Assembly (NCBI GenBank): GCA_963204995.1
Contig: CAUJKL010000806.1
Location: 1 to 48,464 of the forward strand
Direction: 5' to 3'
DNA from: Planctomycetota bacterium
Lineage (GTDB): Bacteria > Planctomycetota > Planctomycetia > Pirellulales > Pirellulaceae
DNA: 48,464 bases
The notes under the pieces are model-generated. The model was given only the letters and a program-made list of their open reading frames with translations. It did not search any database and was not told the origin of the DNA. Position 1 is the stretch's first letter; each line of letters begins with the position of its first letter. The position numbers and the translations under genes are program-made. Shown piece by piece: positions 19,739 to 28,990 of this stretch.

Positions 19739-20101
19739 TCAGTCGGCTCGAGCAAGCAGTGGTCGGTTCTGGTGGTCGACGAGGATCAGGCGCGGTTCGT
19801 GTTGCTTGATCTCGCTCTCCTCGTACTCGGCGTAGCTGGCGATGATCACCAAGTCGCCGGGCTTAACGAGATGGGCCGCCGCACCATTGATACAAATCTC
19901 GCCGGCACCTGGTGTGCCGAGAATGGCGTAAGTCGCCAGCCTCGCACCGTTGGTAATGTCGTAAATCTCAACCCGCTCGTAGACGGCGATATCGGCTGCC
20001 GCAAGCAGTTCCGGGTCGATCGTGACACTTCCCTCGTAGGCCAGGTTGGCGTCGGTCACCGTCGCACGGTGAATCTTGGATTTCAATAGCGTTCGTTTCA
20101 T
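19739..20101 (-). CDS. panD: Aspartate 1-decarboxylase precursor
   Basis: [32 protein letters not shown] with GS processing site; [20 protein letters not shown]; internal ATG at 20101. Confidence 0.96.
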   Translation of the reverse strand: MKRTLLKSKIHRATVTDANLAYEGSVTIDPELLAAADIAVYERVEIYDITNGARLATYAILGTPGAGEICINGAAAHLVKPGDLVIIASYAEYEESEIKQHEPRLILVDHQNRPLLARAD

Positions 20102-20293
20102 CGGGATCTTATTAACAAGGGAGAGACGAATGCGAGCCCCTTCCATAATCGGCCATTTGTCGCACTTGGACAAGGCGTCATCGCGGCCGTAACCATTTTG
20201 GTCGCGACGCAATCTGGAACCTCGGAAGTCAGATCAACAGGGTAAATCTAACGGCTTGGGACAATGTAACGGTCGATACTGGCAGCCGTTTCG

Positions 20294-22045
20294 TTACGGG
20301 GGCATGCCGAGCTCGGCGCGTAATGCGGAAGCACTCGCGGTCGTAACGTGATAGATTCGGAACGAGTACCCCGCCATGCCGACCGGCTGCCACCTGTCGT
20401 AGAAGTCGTATTGGCCGTCCTCACGAGTGAGGTGACCCACATCGACCGCGAACCAGCCCGGTTGAGGACCGTTGCGCTCGTCACTTCGCCTGTCTGGATC
20501 GTCCGTGTAGTAGGGCGGTTTCGGCGACGCTTCGATTCCGGCAGCCTCGGGTCGCACCAGCCGCAAGTACGAAGCGACTCGCAACGGTCTCGCTTCTGGA
20601 TGTCGGTCGTACCACGCTTTCAAGAACAGCAAGTCTTGCCCCCAATCAATGTTGCTGGATGTCAGATGCCGATGCCCGTTCAGCGGGCCACTAACGGATT
20701 CGTTGAAGTACGACAAGGCGTGTGGGTAAATCCACAAGCTGCTGACGATCGACCAAGTCAACGCCAGCGAAGTCAGCATTCGCCAAATCCGAGAACGACC
20801 TCGCGCAAAAACGCTGCCGACGCTAAGGAACAGAAAGGGAAACGCGGGCAGCACGTAACGGAAGTGCTTGTTCAATCCCGTCTGCGAACTGGCCAGCAGA
20901 ACGACCGCGATCATCGGCAGAGCCCACGGCAAGGCGCTGCGAATCGAGGTGTTTCGTGAAACACTCGCGACCAGTGCCATGACGATCAAACACCATGTTC
21001 CTAGTGGAATCTTGATCGCAGCGGCGTACAGGTAATAGTACCACCAGCCCTCGTCGCGCCACTGTCCGCGCAAGTACGACCAACGCGGGCGGTCAAAGTC
21101 CCACTTCTGAAGGTCGATTCCCTGAACGAAATCTTCCGGAAGCGGCACCGGAAACGCACCGAGCGAGGTTCCCGCAAACCGATTGCCGCTCCAATCCGTC
21201 GCTTCCTCGGACACAACTCGGCCCGATAACGACTTACTGACAAATTCATAATCGCCGAGTCGCTTGCATGTCCCATCGAAGCCATACGTCGCGTTCAACA
21301 CCAGAACGGCAAGCGCAAAACTGACGCAGAGTAAGACACACTCGCGCAACCACACTCGCCAATTCACTTGTGCTTCAAGTACTCGACTGAGAGCCCAGAT
21401 CAACGGCACCAGTCCGAACAGAATGATCCAACTTGCTTTGATCGCTAACGAGAATCCAATGCAACATCCCAGTACGTAGGTCAGCGACCAACTTGGATCG
21501 CGCAACCAATGCCGCAGCACATAGAAGGTTGTCACGCCCAACGCAGCAGCTGCCGCATCGCCCGTCATCATCTGTCCGTGGGCGAGCATGTTGGGCGAGA
21601 AACACCACCACGCCAGTACCGCCAGTCCTGCACTCGCACCGTGCAATTCATAAGCCCATCGATAACAAATCCATCCACCGAGCAGACTGAACGGAATGCA
21701 CATCCAGCGTGCGACCGCCAGACAGTTGAATGCGTAGGTCCCATTGGCATCGACGAAGTCTTGCCCGATCGTCCACTCAGCGCGCTGTCGTGGGTCGCTC
21801 AATATCGTAACCTCCGGCATGTTCGGCTGCATGGCCAGCACGGGGAGCGTCGCCCACATCCGCAACAACGGCGGATTCACCCGAAACGTATCGAAGCTGC
21901 CATATTTCCAATGAACCAGACCGGATGGCAACAGCCCCACCTCCGTCCAAGCAAAGCTGTGTCGCGATGCACCCCATGCCAGCAGTCCGGCGTGAATGAG
22001 TAGCGTCGCCACGATCAGTTTGCCCCGGAGTCGATGCATAATCAC
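20294..22045 (-). CDS. Multi-TM PMT/ArnT-like glycosyltransferase family protein
   Basis: Multiple TM helices; SGLVHWKYGSFDTFRVNPPLLRM; HLTSSNIDWGQDLLFLKAW; clear paralog of 24581..27448 N-terminal part. Confidence 0.8.
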   Translation of the reverse strand: MIMHRLRGKLIVATLLIHAGLLAWGASRHSFAWTEVGLLPSGLVHWKYGSFDTFRVNPPLLRMWATLPVLAMQPNMPEVTILSDPRQRAEWTIGQDFVDANGTYAFNCLAVARWMCIPFSLLGGWICYRWAYELHGASAGLAVLAWWCFSPNMLAHGQMMTGDAAAAALGVTTFYVLRHWLRDPSWSLTYVLGCCIGFSLAIKASWIILFGLVPLIWALSRVLEAQVNWRVWLRECVLLCVSFALAVLVLNATYGFDGTCKRLGDYEFVSKSLSGRVVSEEATDWSGNRFAGTSLGAFPVPLPEDFVQGIDLQKWDFDRPRWSYLRGQWRDEGWWYYYLYAAAIKIPLGTWCLIVMALVASVSRNTSIRSALPWALPMIAVVLLASSQTGLNKHFRYVLPAFPFLFLSVGSVFARGRSRIWRMLTSLALTWSIVSSLWIYPHALSYFNESVSGPLNGHRHLTSSNIDWGQDLLFLKAWYDRHPEARPLRVASYLRLVRPEAAGIEASPKPPYYTDDPDRRSDERNGPQPGWFAVDVGHLTREDGQYDFYDRWQPVGMAGYSFRIYHVTTASASALRAELGMPP

Positions 22046-22070
22046 TCGCCAGTTCGCAACTCGTACGACA

Positions 22071-22123
22071 GCTCTCCGAAGCCGTCGAACAACCCATTAG
22101 GAGCATCGACGGCTTCGGAGAGC
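22071..22123. repeat. Palindromic element, perfect 18-bp arms
   Basis: GCTCTCCGAAGCCGTCGA (22071-22088) / TCGACGGCTTCGGAGAGC (22106-22123). Confidence 0.9.
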
Positions 22124-22192
22124 CGTCGCACAAATCCCTCGCACGACAATCCCAGTAAGCTCATCCCCTACGACTCCTAATCCCAGTTGACC

Positions 22193-22204
22193 GGGGGGGG
22201 GGGG
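22193..22204 (+). repeat. 12-nt poly-G homopolymer
   Basis: gaccGGGGGGGGGGGGcgtag about 70 nt upstream of the 22273 CDS. Confidence 0.9.
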
Positions 22205-22272
22205 CGTAGCATAACATACACTCGGGCAGATAAGGGACAAGCGGACTAACGAGTTTCATTGAGGGTAGATTC

Positions 22273-22719
22273 GTGGCAGACAAGATTGGCAGGAATGGGA
22301 AGTGCATCGAACTTCTCTTCACGGTAGCGGTCTTATGGTTCCAACTCCCATGCACTGCCCAGGAGCAAACTCGCAAACCACTGCTACCCACCCGCACAGT
22401 CGAATGCCCTCACTGCGGTCGTGACGTCCCAACAACCGACAACCGTTGGCCAATTCTGCTGCTGGGCTTCGCCGGCCAAGGAGCCTTCGGTGCGCGATTC
22501 GTGATTCAATGGATTGCCTCGGAACGCGCGAAAACCAGCGTCATCCCCGAGCTGTTCTGGTGGTTCTCGATGACCGGCGGTGTGTTGTTGTTCTTTTACG
22601 GTTGGGCAATTCTCGCCTGGCCGATCGTGATCGGGCAAGGTCTCAATTGCTTGATCTATGGCAGGAACTTGTTCTTCGTGCGACGATCAGCAGTCGATCA
22701 AGAATCGAGGGCCACGTGA
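22273..22719 (+). CDS. Lipid-A-disaccharide synthase N-terminal-domain (LAB_N)-like membrane protein
   Basis: GFAGQGAFGARFVIQWIASERAKTSVIPELFWWFSMTGGVLLFFYGW..GQGLNCLIYGRNL. Confidence 0.8.
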   Translation: MADKIGRNGKCIELLFTVAVLWFQLPCTAQEQTRKPLLPTRTVECPHCGRDVPTTDNRWPILLLGFAGQGAFGARFVIQWIASERAKTSVIPELFWWFSMTGGVLLFFYGWAILAWPIVIGQGLNCLIYGRNLFFVRRSAVDQESRAT

Positions 22720-23357
22720 CAGCGGCAGATGTTTGGATCGTAAACGCCGGATACAAAACCGGCGCGGCGCAAGTCGCCAGCCTGCTGGGCGACTACCAAC
22801 TCGCCGCCGTTTCGGCGACGGAGCTTTCCTCTTTGAGCGATTGCGAAGCGCGGCCTGCGGTCTTGATCGCGGTGATCGATTCGTGGCGAAACGATGGCAA
22901 ACGGCTCCTGGATGTTCTCACGCTTCATGCGAGTGAATTGCCGATTGTCGTCATCGATCAATCGTTCAACACGCCCCTTGCGCGGCAGCTCGCGGCACAA
23001 GGCATTCAAGACTACCTTGGCCCACGTGACTTGGACTCCGAGCGTCTGACGGTCTGTGTGAGCTTCGCCGTCGTTCGGCATGGCCACCAGTCGGTGCGAA
23101 AGCTGCGTCCGCTGCTCGCCGCCCGACCGGACTTGGACGTACACGCACTCCGACAGATCGTGAACGCCTTGCGTCCGAGCGAGCGTGCGGTCTTCGACCT
23201 GTTAATCACATGCTACTCGAACGCAGAACTGGGCGTCCGGCTCGGCAAGTCTCGGCAGACCATCATTAACCAGATTGGCGGCTTAAAGCAGCATTTTGAC
23301 GTTAACTCGCGCGAAGAGTTGATCCTCATCAGCATCCTCTGCCTGCCGGAAGCGTAA
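22716..23357 (+). CDS. Response-regulator-like protein: divergent receiver + LuxR-type HTH
   Basis: GTG start overlaps upstream stop (GTGA); C-terminal LRPSERAVFDLLITCYSNAELGVRLGKSRQTIINQIGGLKQHFDVNSREELILI. Confidence 0.7.
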   Translation: MTAADVWIVNAGYKTGAAQVASLLGDYQLAAVSATELSSLSDCEARPAVLIAVIDSWRNDGKRLLDVLTLHASELPIVVIDQSFNTPLARQLAAQGIQDYLGPRDLDSERLTVCVSFAVVRHGHQSVRKLRPLLAARPDLDVHALRQIVNALRPSERAVFDLLITCYSNAELGVRLGKSRQTIINQIGGLKQHFDVNSREELILISILCLPEA

Positions 23358-23582
23358 CCATTCCACCAATGTAGCCATCACGCTCCGCCGTGATGAGCCT
23401 CACGTTCGAGTTCCACAGCAACCCGACGACATTTTGCACTTCCGACCTCCCAGTTCGGTCCACATCACGATGGGGCGCGATGCCTCCAGAAGAAACTTTG
23501 CCGAGTAGTTACGGTAACTATTGCAACTTGAGAATGCGATCCTATCTTTACGGTTATCGCGGCACTAACAAGCGAGCAGACC

Positions 23583-24584
23583 TTGAAACTGATCATCCAA
23601 ATCCCGTGCTACAACGAAGAGGCGACGCTGGCCCAGACGCTGGCCGATCTCCCAACGCACATCGCCGGGATCGACGAGCTTGAAACGCTGATCATCGACG
23701 ACGGCAGCACCGACGCCACGCTGATGGTGGCTCGCGAAGCGGGCGTCGATCACATCGTCCGTCATCGCCGCAACCGAGGGCTCGCGGCGGCCTTTGCCAC
23801 CGGCCTCGATGCGGCCCTGCAAGCCGGTGCGGATATCATCGTCAACACCGACGCCGACAATCAGTATCGCGGTGCTGACATCCAGCAATTGATCGCACCG
23901 ATCCTGGCGGATCGCGCCGACCTGGTGATCGGTGACCGGCAAACTTGGATTTGTCCTCACTTTTCATTGTCCAAACGAACTTTGCAGCGCCTTGGGAGCC
24001 GATTGGTCAGTCGGCTCGCCGGCCAGCACATTCCCGATGCGGTCAGCGGCTTCCGCGCGATCTCGCGCGAGACGGCGATCAAGCTGCACGTCGTGACCTC
24101 GTTTAGTTACACGATTGAAACCGTCCTGCAGGCGTCGCAGAAGGGGCTGGCAATTGAAAGTGTCCCGATCACAACTAACGATGCGACAAGACCATCTCGG
24201 TTGTTCAAGAGCATTTCGCACTTCGTGTTCAAATCGACAGCCACAATCGTTCGCGTGTATGTGATGTACCACTCGCTGGCAATATTTATCTGGCTTAGCA
24301 TCTTGTTGATGGTTGGGGGCGTGATTCCCATCTTTCGCTTTCTTTGGCTATTCGCCAATGGTGACGGCGACGGGCACACCCAATCGCTGGTAATCGGTGG
24401 CGTGCTGTTTCTTGCAGGATGGTTTGCAGTTGCCTTTGGTGTTATCGCCGAATTATTGTCCGGGAATTGGCGCCTATTAGGGATGGTATTGGAGCGAGCT
24501 AGACGTTCCCAGGGGCTACGATCCTCACTCTTGGATATCCATAGTTGCGATCAAGACGACACATGGGATAGGCGTGCGCCATGA
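23583..24584 (+). CDS. Glycosyltransferase family 2, polyprenyl/dolichyl-phosphate sugar synthase type
   Basis: IQIPCYNEEATLAQTLADLP, LIIDDGSTDATL, NTDADNQYRGADI; C-terminal TM helices. Confidence 0.92.
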   Translation: MKLIIQIPCYNEEATLAQTLADLPTHIAGIDELETLIIDDGSTDATLMVAREAGVDHIVRHRRNRGLAAAFATGLDAALQAGADIIVNTDADNQYRGADIQQLIAPILADRADLVIGDRQTWICPHFSLSKRTLQRLGSRLVSRLAGQHIPDAVSGFRAISRETAIKLHVVTSFSYTIETVLQASQKGLAIESVPITTNDATRPSRLFKSISHFVFKSTATIVRVYVMYHSLAIFIWLSILLMVGGVIPIFRFLWLFANGDGDGHTQSLVIGGVLFLAGWFAVAFGVIAELLSGNWRLLGMVLERARRSQGLRSSLLDIHSCDQDDTWDRRAP

Positions 24585-27448
24585 ATAGCGAAGCAGTTTC
24601 AACGCGGGGAATGAGTCGCTGCACGGTCGCGTTTTTGGTGGCCGTACTGCTGGTCCACGCTGGCATTCTTGCCTACTCGGCGACGCAGATGAGCGCCGTT
24701 ACGGATGAACCTGCGCATCTTGTTGCGGGACTCAGTCATTGGAAGTTTTTTCGCTTTGATTTGTACCGAGTCAATCCACCTCTCGTTCGCATGATCGCCG
24801 CATTGCCAGTCCTTGCGTTGCCGCACGAAGTTGAGTGGCCGGCGCATGGTGCATCGCCTAGTGATCGGATTGAGTTTCCAATTGGTACATCATTCATGAA
24901 GGAGAATGGTGCTAGGTCTATGGACTTGCTGATATGGGCTCGCTGGGCATGTATTCCATTCAGTCTCTGTGGGGCTGTGTTTTGCTTCCTTTGGTCGCGA
25001 GAAATCTGGAATTGTGACACCTGCGGAGCAGTTTCTCTTTGTCTGTGGAGTTTTGATCCAAACGTGCTTGCACACGGCACCCTGATTACCCCAGACTGTG
25101 CCGCTGCAGCATTTGGGATCGGGGCTGCGTATTTCCATTGGCGATGGATGCGTAAGCTCACGTGGAAACGTGCCTTCGTTGCCGGCGTTCTATTGGGTAT
25201 TGCTCTGCTAACTAAGTCGACTTGGATAACGCTTTTTGCGTTCTTGCCCGCCATCTATTTGGCGAGTACGATCGTGCGTCGAACTATCCGGCGGCCATTT
25301 TGCGACGGTCTCTCTGAGACTTCAGTCATACAGCTAAGTGCAATTCTGCTGATTGGCCTGTTTTGCCTCAATGTCGGTTATGGCTTCGCTGGCTCATTTC
25401 AAGCCCTAAAGGATTTTACGTTTGTCAGCCAAGTTTTAAGTGGTTCCGCCAGCGATCAGATTGACGGCAATCGCTTTCGAGGCACATGGGTGGGCACAAT
25501 CCCAGTACCGCTGCCGAAAGACTATTTAATTGGAATCGATGTTCAGAAGCATGACTTCGAAGAACATATGGGGCGATCATATCTGCGAGGTACATGGCAA
25601 ACAACGGGATGGTGGTATTACTATGTCTATGCGTTGGCGATCAAAACGCCAATCAGTTCGATACTATTGTTCGGAATGTCCTGTCTCTGGTTTTGCCGTT
25701 CTAGCAGGAACGATGTTACGATCGGGCCTCAAGGGACACCGGAGCACGTCTTTGCTGGTGTCTTATTACTTGGTTACGCAATTACGATTGTCGTCCTCGT
25801 GAGTAGTCAAGTTGGGTTTAATCGGCACGTGCGTTATGTGCTTCCAGCCCAGCCCTTTTTGTTCGTATTTAGCGGGCTATCTGGTCGCTGGCTGAAGCGT
25901 ATCCCCGAACATTGTGAGTTCACGCGGAAAGTTGGACTGCTACCTCCGTTTCGATCGACCGTAGCGAGCGGCTTTGTTATTGGCTGTCTCTGCTGCACAT
26001 GCATCTCGTCGGCAATGTCGCTTCCTCATCAGCTCGCTTACTTCAATGCAGCGGTTGGCGGTATGAATGATGGGCATCGACATCTTTTGCACAGCAACCT
26101 TGACTGGGGACAGAGCTTGTTGCAGTTGGACGCCGCGTTGGCAAGACCCGATCGTGTTGGGAAGGTCGCGATTGCGTATTCAGGGTCCTATAATCCAGAG
26201 TGGATCGGAGCACGCGTCAGAACGATTGATTGGTATCGTCGACCGACGCCCCTGAGCGGGTTTGACCGCGTCGCGATTAGCGCGAATATCTTGCAAGGGC
26301 AAGGACGCGCGTATCCGTGGTATCGTCGCCCGCTTCCCGCTGCGGCAGAGTTCGAGGAATTCTACCGAGGTCGAGAACCAATTGAGATCGTTGGCGGTAG
26401 CATTTTTATCTTCGATACCAAGCCATACATTGACTTTTGGCTATCGCACAAGGATGCCGAATCGACAGACGTGGATTCGCATGGTGATGCCGTTTCCGAG
26501 GATGAGCCAACAACGACTTCGCTAACTCTTGCCAGGATTATTGGCTCAAGGGAGCCCTCGATTTCGGAGTGCTTGCACATTCTTCTTTTGTATGGCTTCG
26601 GCGAAACAGGCATGAATTCGCCGAGGACGGGGGCGGAAGCGTTGGAGTTCCTTACCAACGAGCAAGCCGGTATGTCGGTGTTTGGGACATCCCCCCTCGT
26701 CGAGACACGCCATGGCATTCGGTTTAAGTTGTCCGAATCGGCTGCTGATAATCGAAGCAAGGTCGGGGAAGCGCACCGCGATCAATGCCTGGGTGTCTTT
26801 GCGTCGTTGAAGCTGCCTTTGACGACACCGGTGCGAACAAGTAAACGAGATTACACATTCCAGGACATGCTCAACGAATCGATTGCGAATTTCACGTACC
26901 ATCAAAGCGAGCTGCCTTGGACGATGCAGGCGTATGTGCATTATGTGTCGCCCGCGAAGCAGTGGACGAATCGCTTCGGAGTAACGACGACCTTTTCAGA
27001 TCTTACTAATGAAATTCTCGATCGTGGGCTGGCCGGCCAGAGCTGCGCTGGAACACACGTTTTGGATGCTGTTGCGAGTGTGGTTGCCGCCGATGATCAC
27101 AGTCCGATCCTGGATCGTGCAACGCGAGCTAGGGCACGTTCATTCCTTGTTGACACAATGGAACACATTCGCGCGAGCCAGCAGGACGACGGATCTTGGA
27201 CTCATCTGTTGTCAACGTCAGCGAGTACGGAAAATGAAAGCGATATTAGCCGCAAGCTTCTTGCTACCGGCCATATGGCCGAGTTCCTCCAGCATCACGC
27301 GACATCCGATACGGAACTTATCGATAACGCCAATGAATGGTTACGTCTTTTTCTGTCTTCGGACTACTCGGATACTTCGCAGTTTTCAGTTTGCCCCCTG
27401 ACGCATGCTCTACGAGCAGTTCACTATAGGTTGGAACCAATTAATTAA
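24581..27448 (+). CDS. PMT-like glycosyltransferase fused to ~330-aa soluble C-terminal domain (possible alpha/alpha toroid)
   Basis: VTDEPAHLVAGLSHWKFFRFDLYRVNPPLVRM, multiple TMs, HSNLDWGQSLLQL; C-terminal IRASQQDDGSWTHLL...RKLLATGHMAEFL; ATGA overlap with upstream GT2. Confidence 0.82.
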   Translation: MNSEAVSTRGMSRCTVAFLVAVLLVHAGILAYSATQMSAVTDEPAHLVAGLSHWKFFRFDLYRVNPPLVRMIAALPVLALPHEVEWPAHGASPSDRIEFPIGTSFMKENGARSMDLLIWARWACIPFSLCGAVFCFLWSREIWNCDTCGAVSLCLWSFDPNVLAHGTLITPDCAAAAFGIGAAYFHWRWMRKLTWKRAFVAGVLLGIALLTKSTWITLFAFLPAIYLASTIVRRTIRRPFCDGLSETSVIQLSAILLIGLFCLNVGYGFAGSFQALKDFTFVSQVLSGSASDQIDGNRFRGTWVGTIPVPLPKDYLIGIDVQKHDFEEHMGRSYLRGTWQTTGWWYYYVYALAIKTPISSILLFGMSCLWFCRSSRNDVTIGPQGTPEHVFAGVLLLGYAITIVVLVSSQVGFNRHVRYVLPAQPFLFVFSGLSGRWLKRIPEHCEFTRKVGLLPPFRSTVASGFVIGCLCCTCISSAMSLPHQLAYFNAAVGGMNDGHRHLLHSNLDWGQSLLQLDAALARPDRVGKVAIAYSGSYNPEWIGARVRTIDWYRRPTPLSGFDRVAISANILQGQGRAYPWYRRPLPAAAEFEEFYRGREPIEIVGGSIFIFDTKPYIDFWLSHKDAESTDVDSHGDAVSEDEPTTTSLTLARIIGSREPSISECLHILLLYGFGETGMNSPRTGAEALEFLTNEQAGMSVFGTSPLVETRHGIRFKLSESAADNRSKVGEAHRDQCLGVFASLKLPLTTPVRTSKRDYTFQDMLNESIANFTYHQSELPWTMQAYVHYVSPAKQWTNRFGVTTTFSDLTNEILDRGLAGQSCAGTHVLDAVASVVAADDHSPILDRATRARARSFLVDTMEHIRASQQDDGSWTHLLSTSASTENESDISRKLLATGHMAEFLQHHATSDTELIDNANEWLRLFLSSDYSDTSQFSVCPLTHALRAVHYRLEPIN

Positions 27449-27465
27449 CTCAAAGGAGATGAACG

Positions 27466-27765
27466 ATGAACAAGTTTTCACTGCTAATCAGATATGGCGT
27501 TGTAATTGTTATTGCAATCGCTGCAATCTCATTGCAACCTGTCGTGGGAAAGAGTGTTCCCGACAGCGTCGCTTACGAAGTTCGCGGAGGTTGTGTTGGC
27601 GCGACGGTAGATACCTGCACGGGCGAAGCCTGTGGAAACACTTCCTATGTTAAACCCTTGAGCAAGGGTTCGGAGCAGCCATGTGGTTCAACAATTGAGT
27701 GTGGCGGAACTGTTGAGTGTGCCGATCGTGCCAGCGGGACTGAAAGCTGTGGTGGTAGTCCGTAA
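27466..27765 (+). CDS. Small Sec-exported Cys-rich peptide with RGG-C junction
   Basis: Signal/TM RYGVVIVIAIAAISLQPVVG then AYEVRGGCVGATVDTC...; 7 Cys; preceded by AAGGAG. Confidence 0.75.
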   Translation: MNKFSLLIRYGVVIVIAIAAISLQPVVGKSVPDSVAYEVRGGCVGATVDTCTGEACGNTSYVKPLSKGSEQPCGSTIECGGTVECADRASGTESCGGSP

Positions 27766-27805
27766 GTAGGGCTCGGTACTGCATGCGTCAGGTGGGATTT
27801 TTAAG

Positions 27806-28990
27806 ATGTTGTTTGATGAAGCACAAATGCCCTATGGGCTCGTTCTTAACGTGGCGTTGATTTGCAGCATGCCGCTCAATGCTTCAGCTCAGGATCGAAA
27901 CACGAACGGACCGAGTAACCGGTGTGGGCCAAACGCGCTCCTCATGTTGCTACGGATGAATAATGTGCCGGTTACAAACGACCAGGTGTTTGCTATCGAA
28001 TGTAACGGTGCGGGTGCAAGTATTGGCGACTTGCGCGACGTGGCGGCGGCGTTTGGTCTTCCGGTGGAGGTGCGAAAGTACGAGACGGACCAGTGGCGCT
28101 CAGTCCCTCTGCCAGCGTTAGTGCATGCTCCGTCGGGCGAGGATACGTTCCACTATCACGTTTGGTACGATCGCAGCTCCGATGCCGTTCTCGCACTGGA
28201 TGGTACGACGGGCGAGCAGTTTCAAATCTTGGAGCAGCGGTTGCCGGACTTTTGGACGGGCTATGCCCTTGTGGACCCCACTCCGTCCCGACAGTACTGG
28301 CAGACCATGCTGGGGTTTGGCCAGCGATTCTCGGCTGGCATCCTGTCACTTAACATACTTTTCGTCATCGTACTCTTGAATTATTGTTTTCGTGAGTGGC
28401 AGCAGAGAATGGTCACTCGATGTCTCGCTGTTATACTTTTGTTCTCGTCATCTAGCACACTCGCGACCGATAATCAGCACGTACAAATTGCCGAGCAACC
28501 TCATGCAATTTCAGATCCGTGGCGTGATCCCGACCACGGTGGAGTGAACGCGCTCTATGTCTACTTTTCACTTCACGACCTTCGCAGCGATTACCGTGCG
28601 TTCCTGCAATCGTTACCACCTGGGAAACTTCCGTCAGAACTACCAGAGATGTTGCAGGCAGCAACCGCCTGTGGGCACCCTCTTGCGGCGCGACAGTTAA
28701 CTGCTGACGACTTTACGGATATGCCTCTGCCTGCAATCGTTCATCTTGACGGGCTCGAATATGGGAAGGGCGCTTATATTGTCGTCACTCGACGGTTTCC
28801 AAGCGACTTGGAATATGTAAACGGCCCGACTGCATCAGTCGGTTATATGCGGTATGAGGACTTCTTTCGCCGCTGGTCCGGCGTTGTATTGGTGAAATCG
28901 GATGGGCCGTCGCGTTGGCTTCTGGCCCTGTCGTTTGTCTGTGGCAGCGTGGCGGCAGCAGCCTTTGGTCTTGTCTTTAGGCGGTTATGA
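27806..28990 (+). CDS. Membrane protein with tandem C39-like peptidase domains (second degenerate)
   Basis: Domain 1 NRCGPNALLMLLRMNNV..FHYHVWYDRSSDAVLALDGTTGE; domain 2 GGVNALYVYFSLHDLRSDYRAFLQSL lacks the Cys; signal/TM segments and C-terminal TM. Confidence 0.72.
   Translation: MLFDEAQMPYGLVLNVALICSMPLNASAQDRNTNGPSNRCGPNALLMLLRMNNVPVTNDQVFAIECNGAGASIGDLRDVAAAFGLPVEVRKYETDQWRSVPLPALVHAPSGEDTFHYHVWYDRSSDAVLALDGTTGEQFQILEQRLPDFWTGYALVDPTPSRQYWQTMLGFGQRFSAGILSLNILFVIVLLNYCFREWQQRMVTRCLAVILLFSSSSTLATDNQHVQIAEQPHAISDPWRDPDHGGVNALYVYFSLHDLRSDYRAFLQSLPPGKLPSELPEMLQAATACGHPLAARQLTADDFTDMPLPAIVHLDGLEYGKGAYIVVTRRFPSDLEYVNGPTASVGYMRYEDFFRRWSGVVLVKSDGPSRWLLALSFVCGSVAAAAFGLVFRRL

Noticed and set aside
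27405-27653. 82-aa ORF overlapping the Cys-rich peptide gene
   Set aside because: Out of frame with the better candidate at 27466, which has an AAGGAG and a signal sequence
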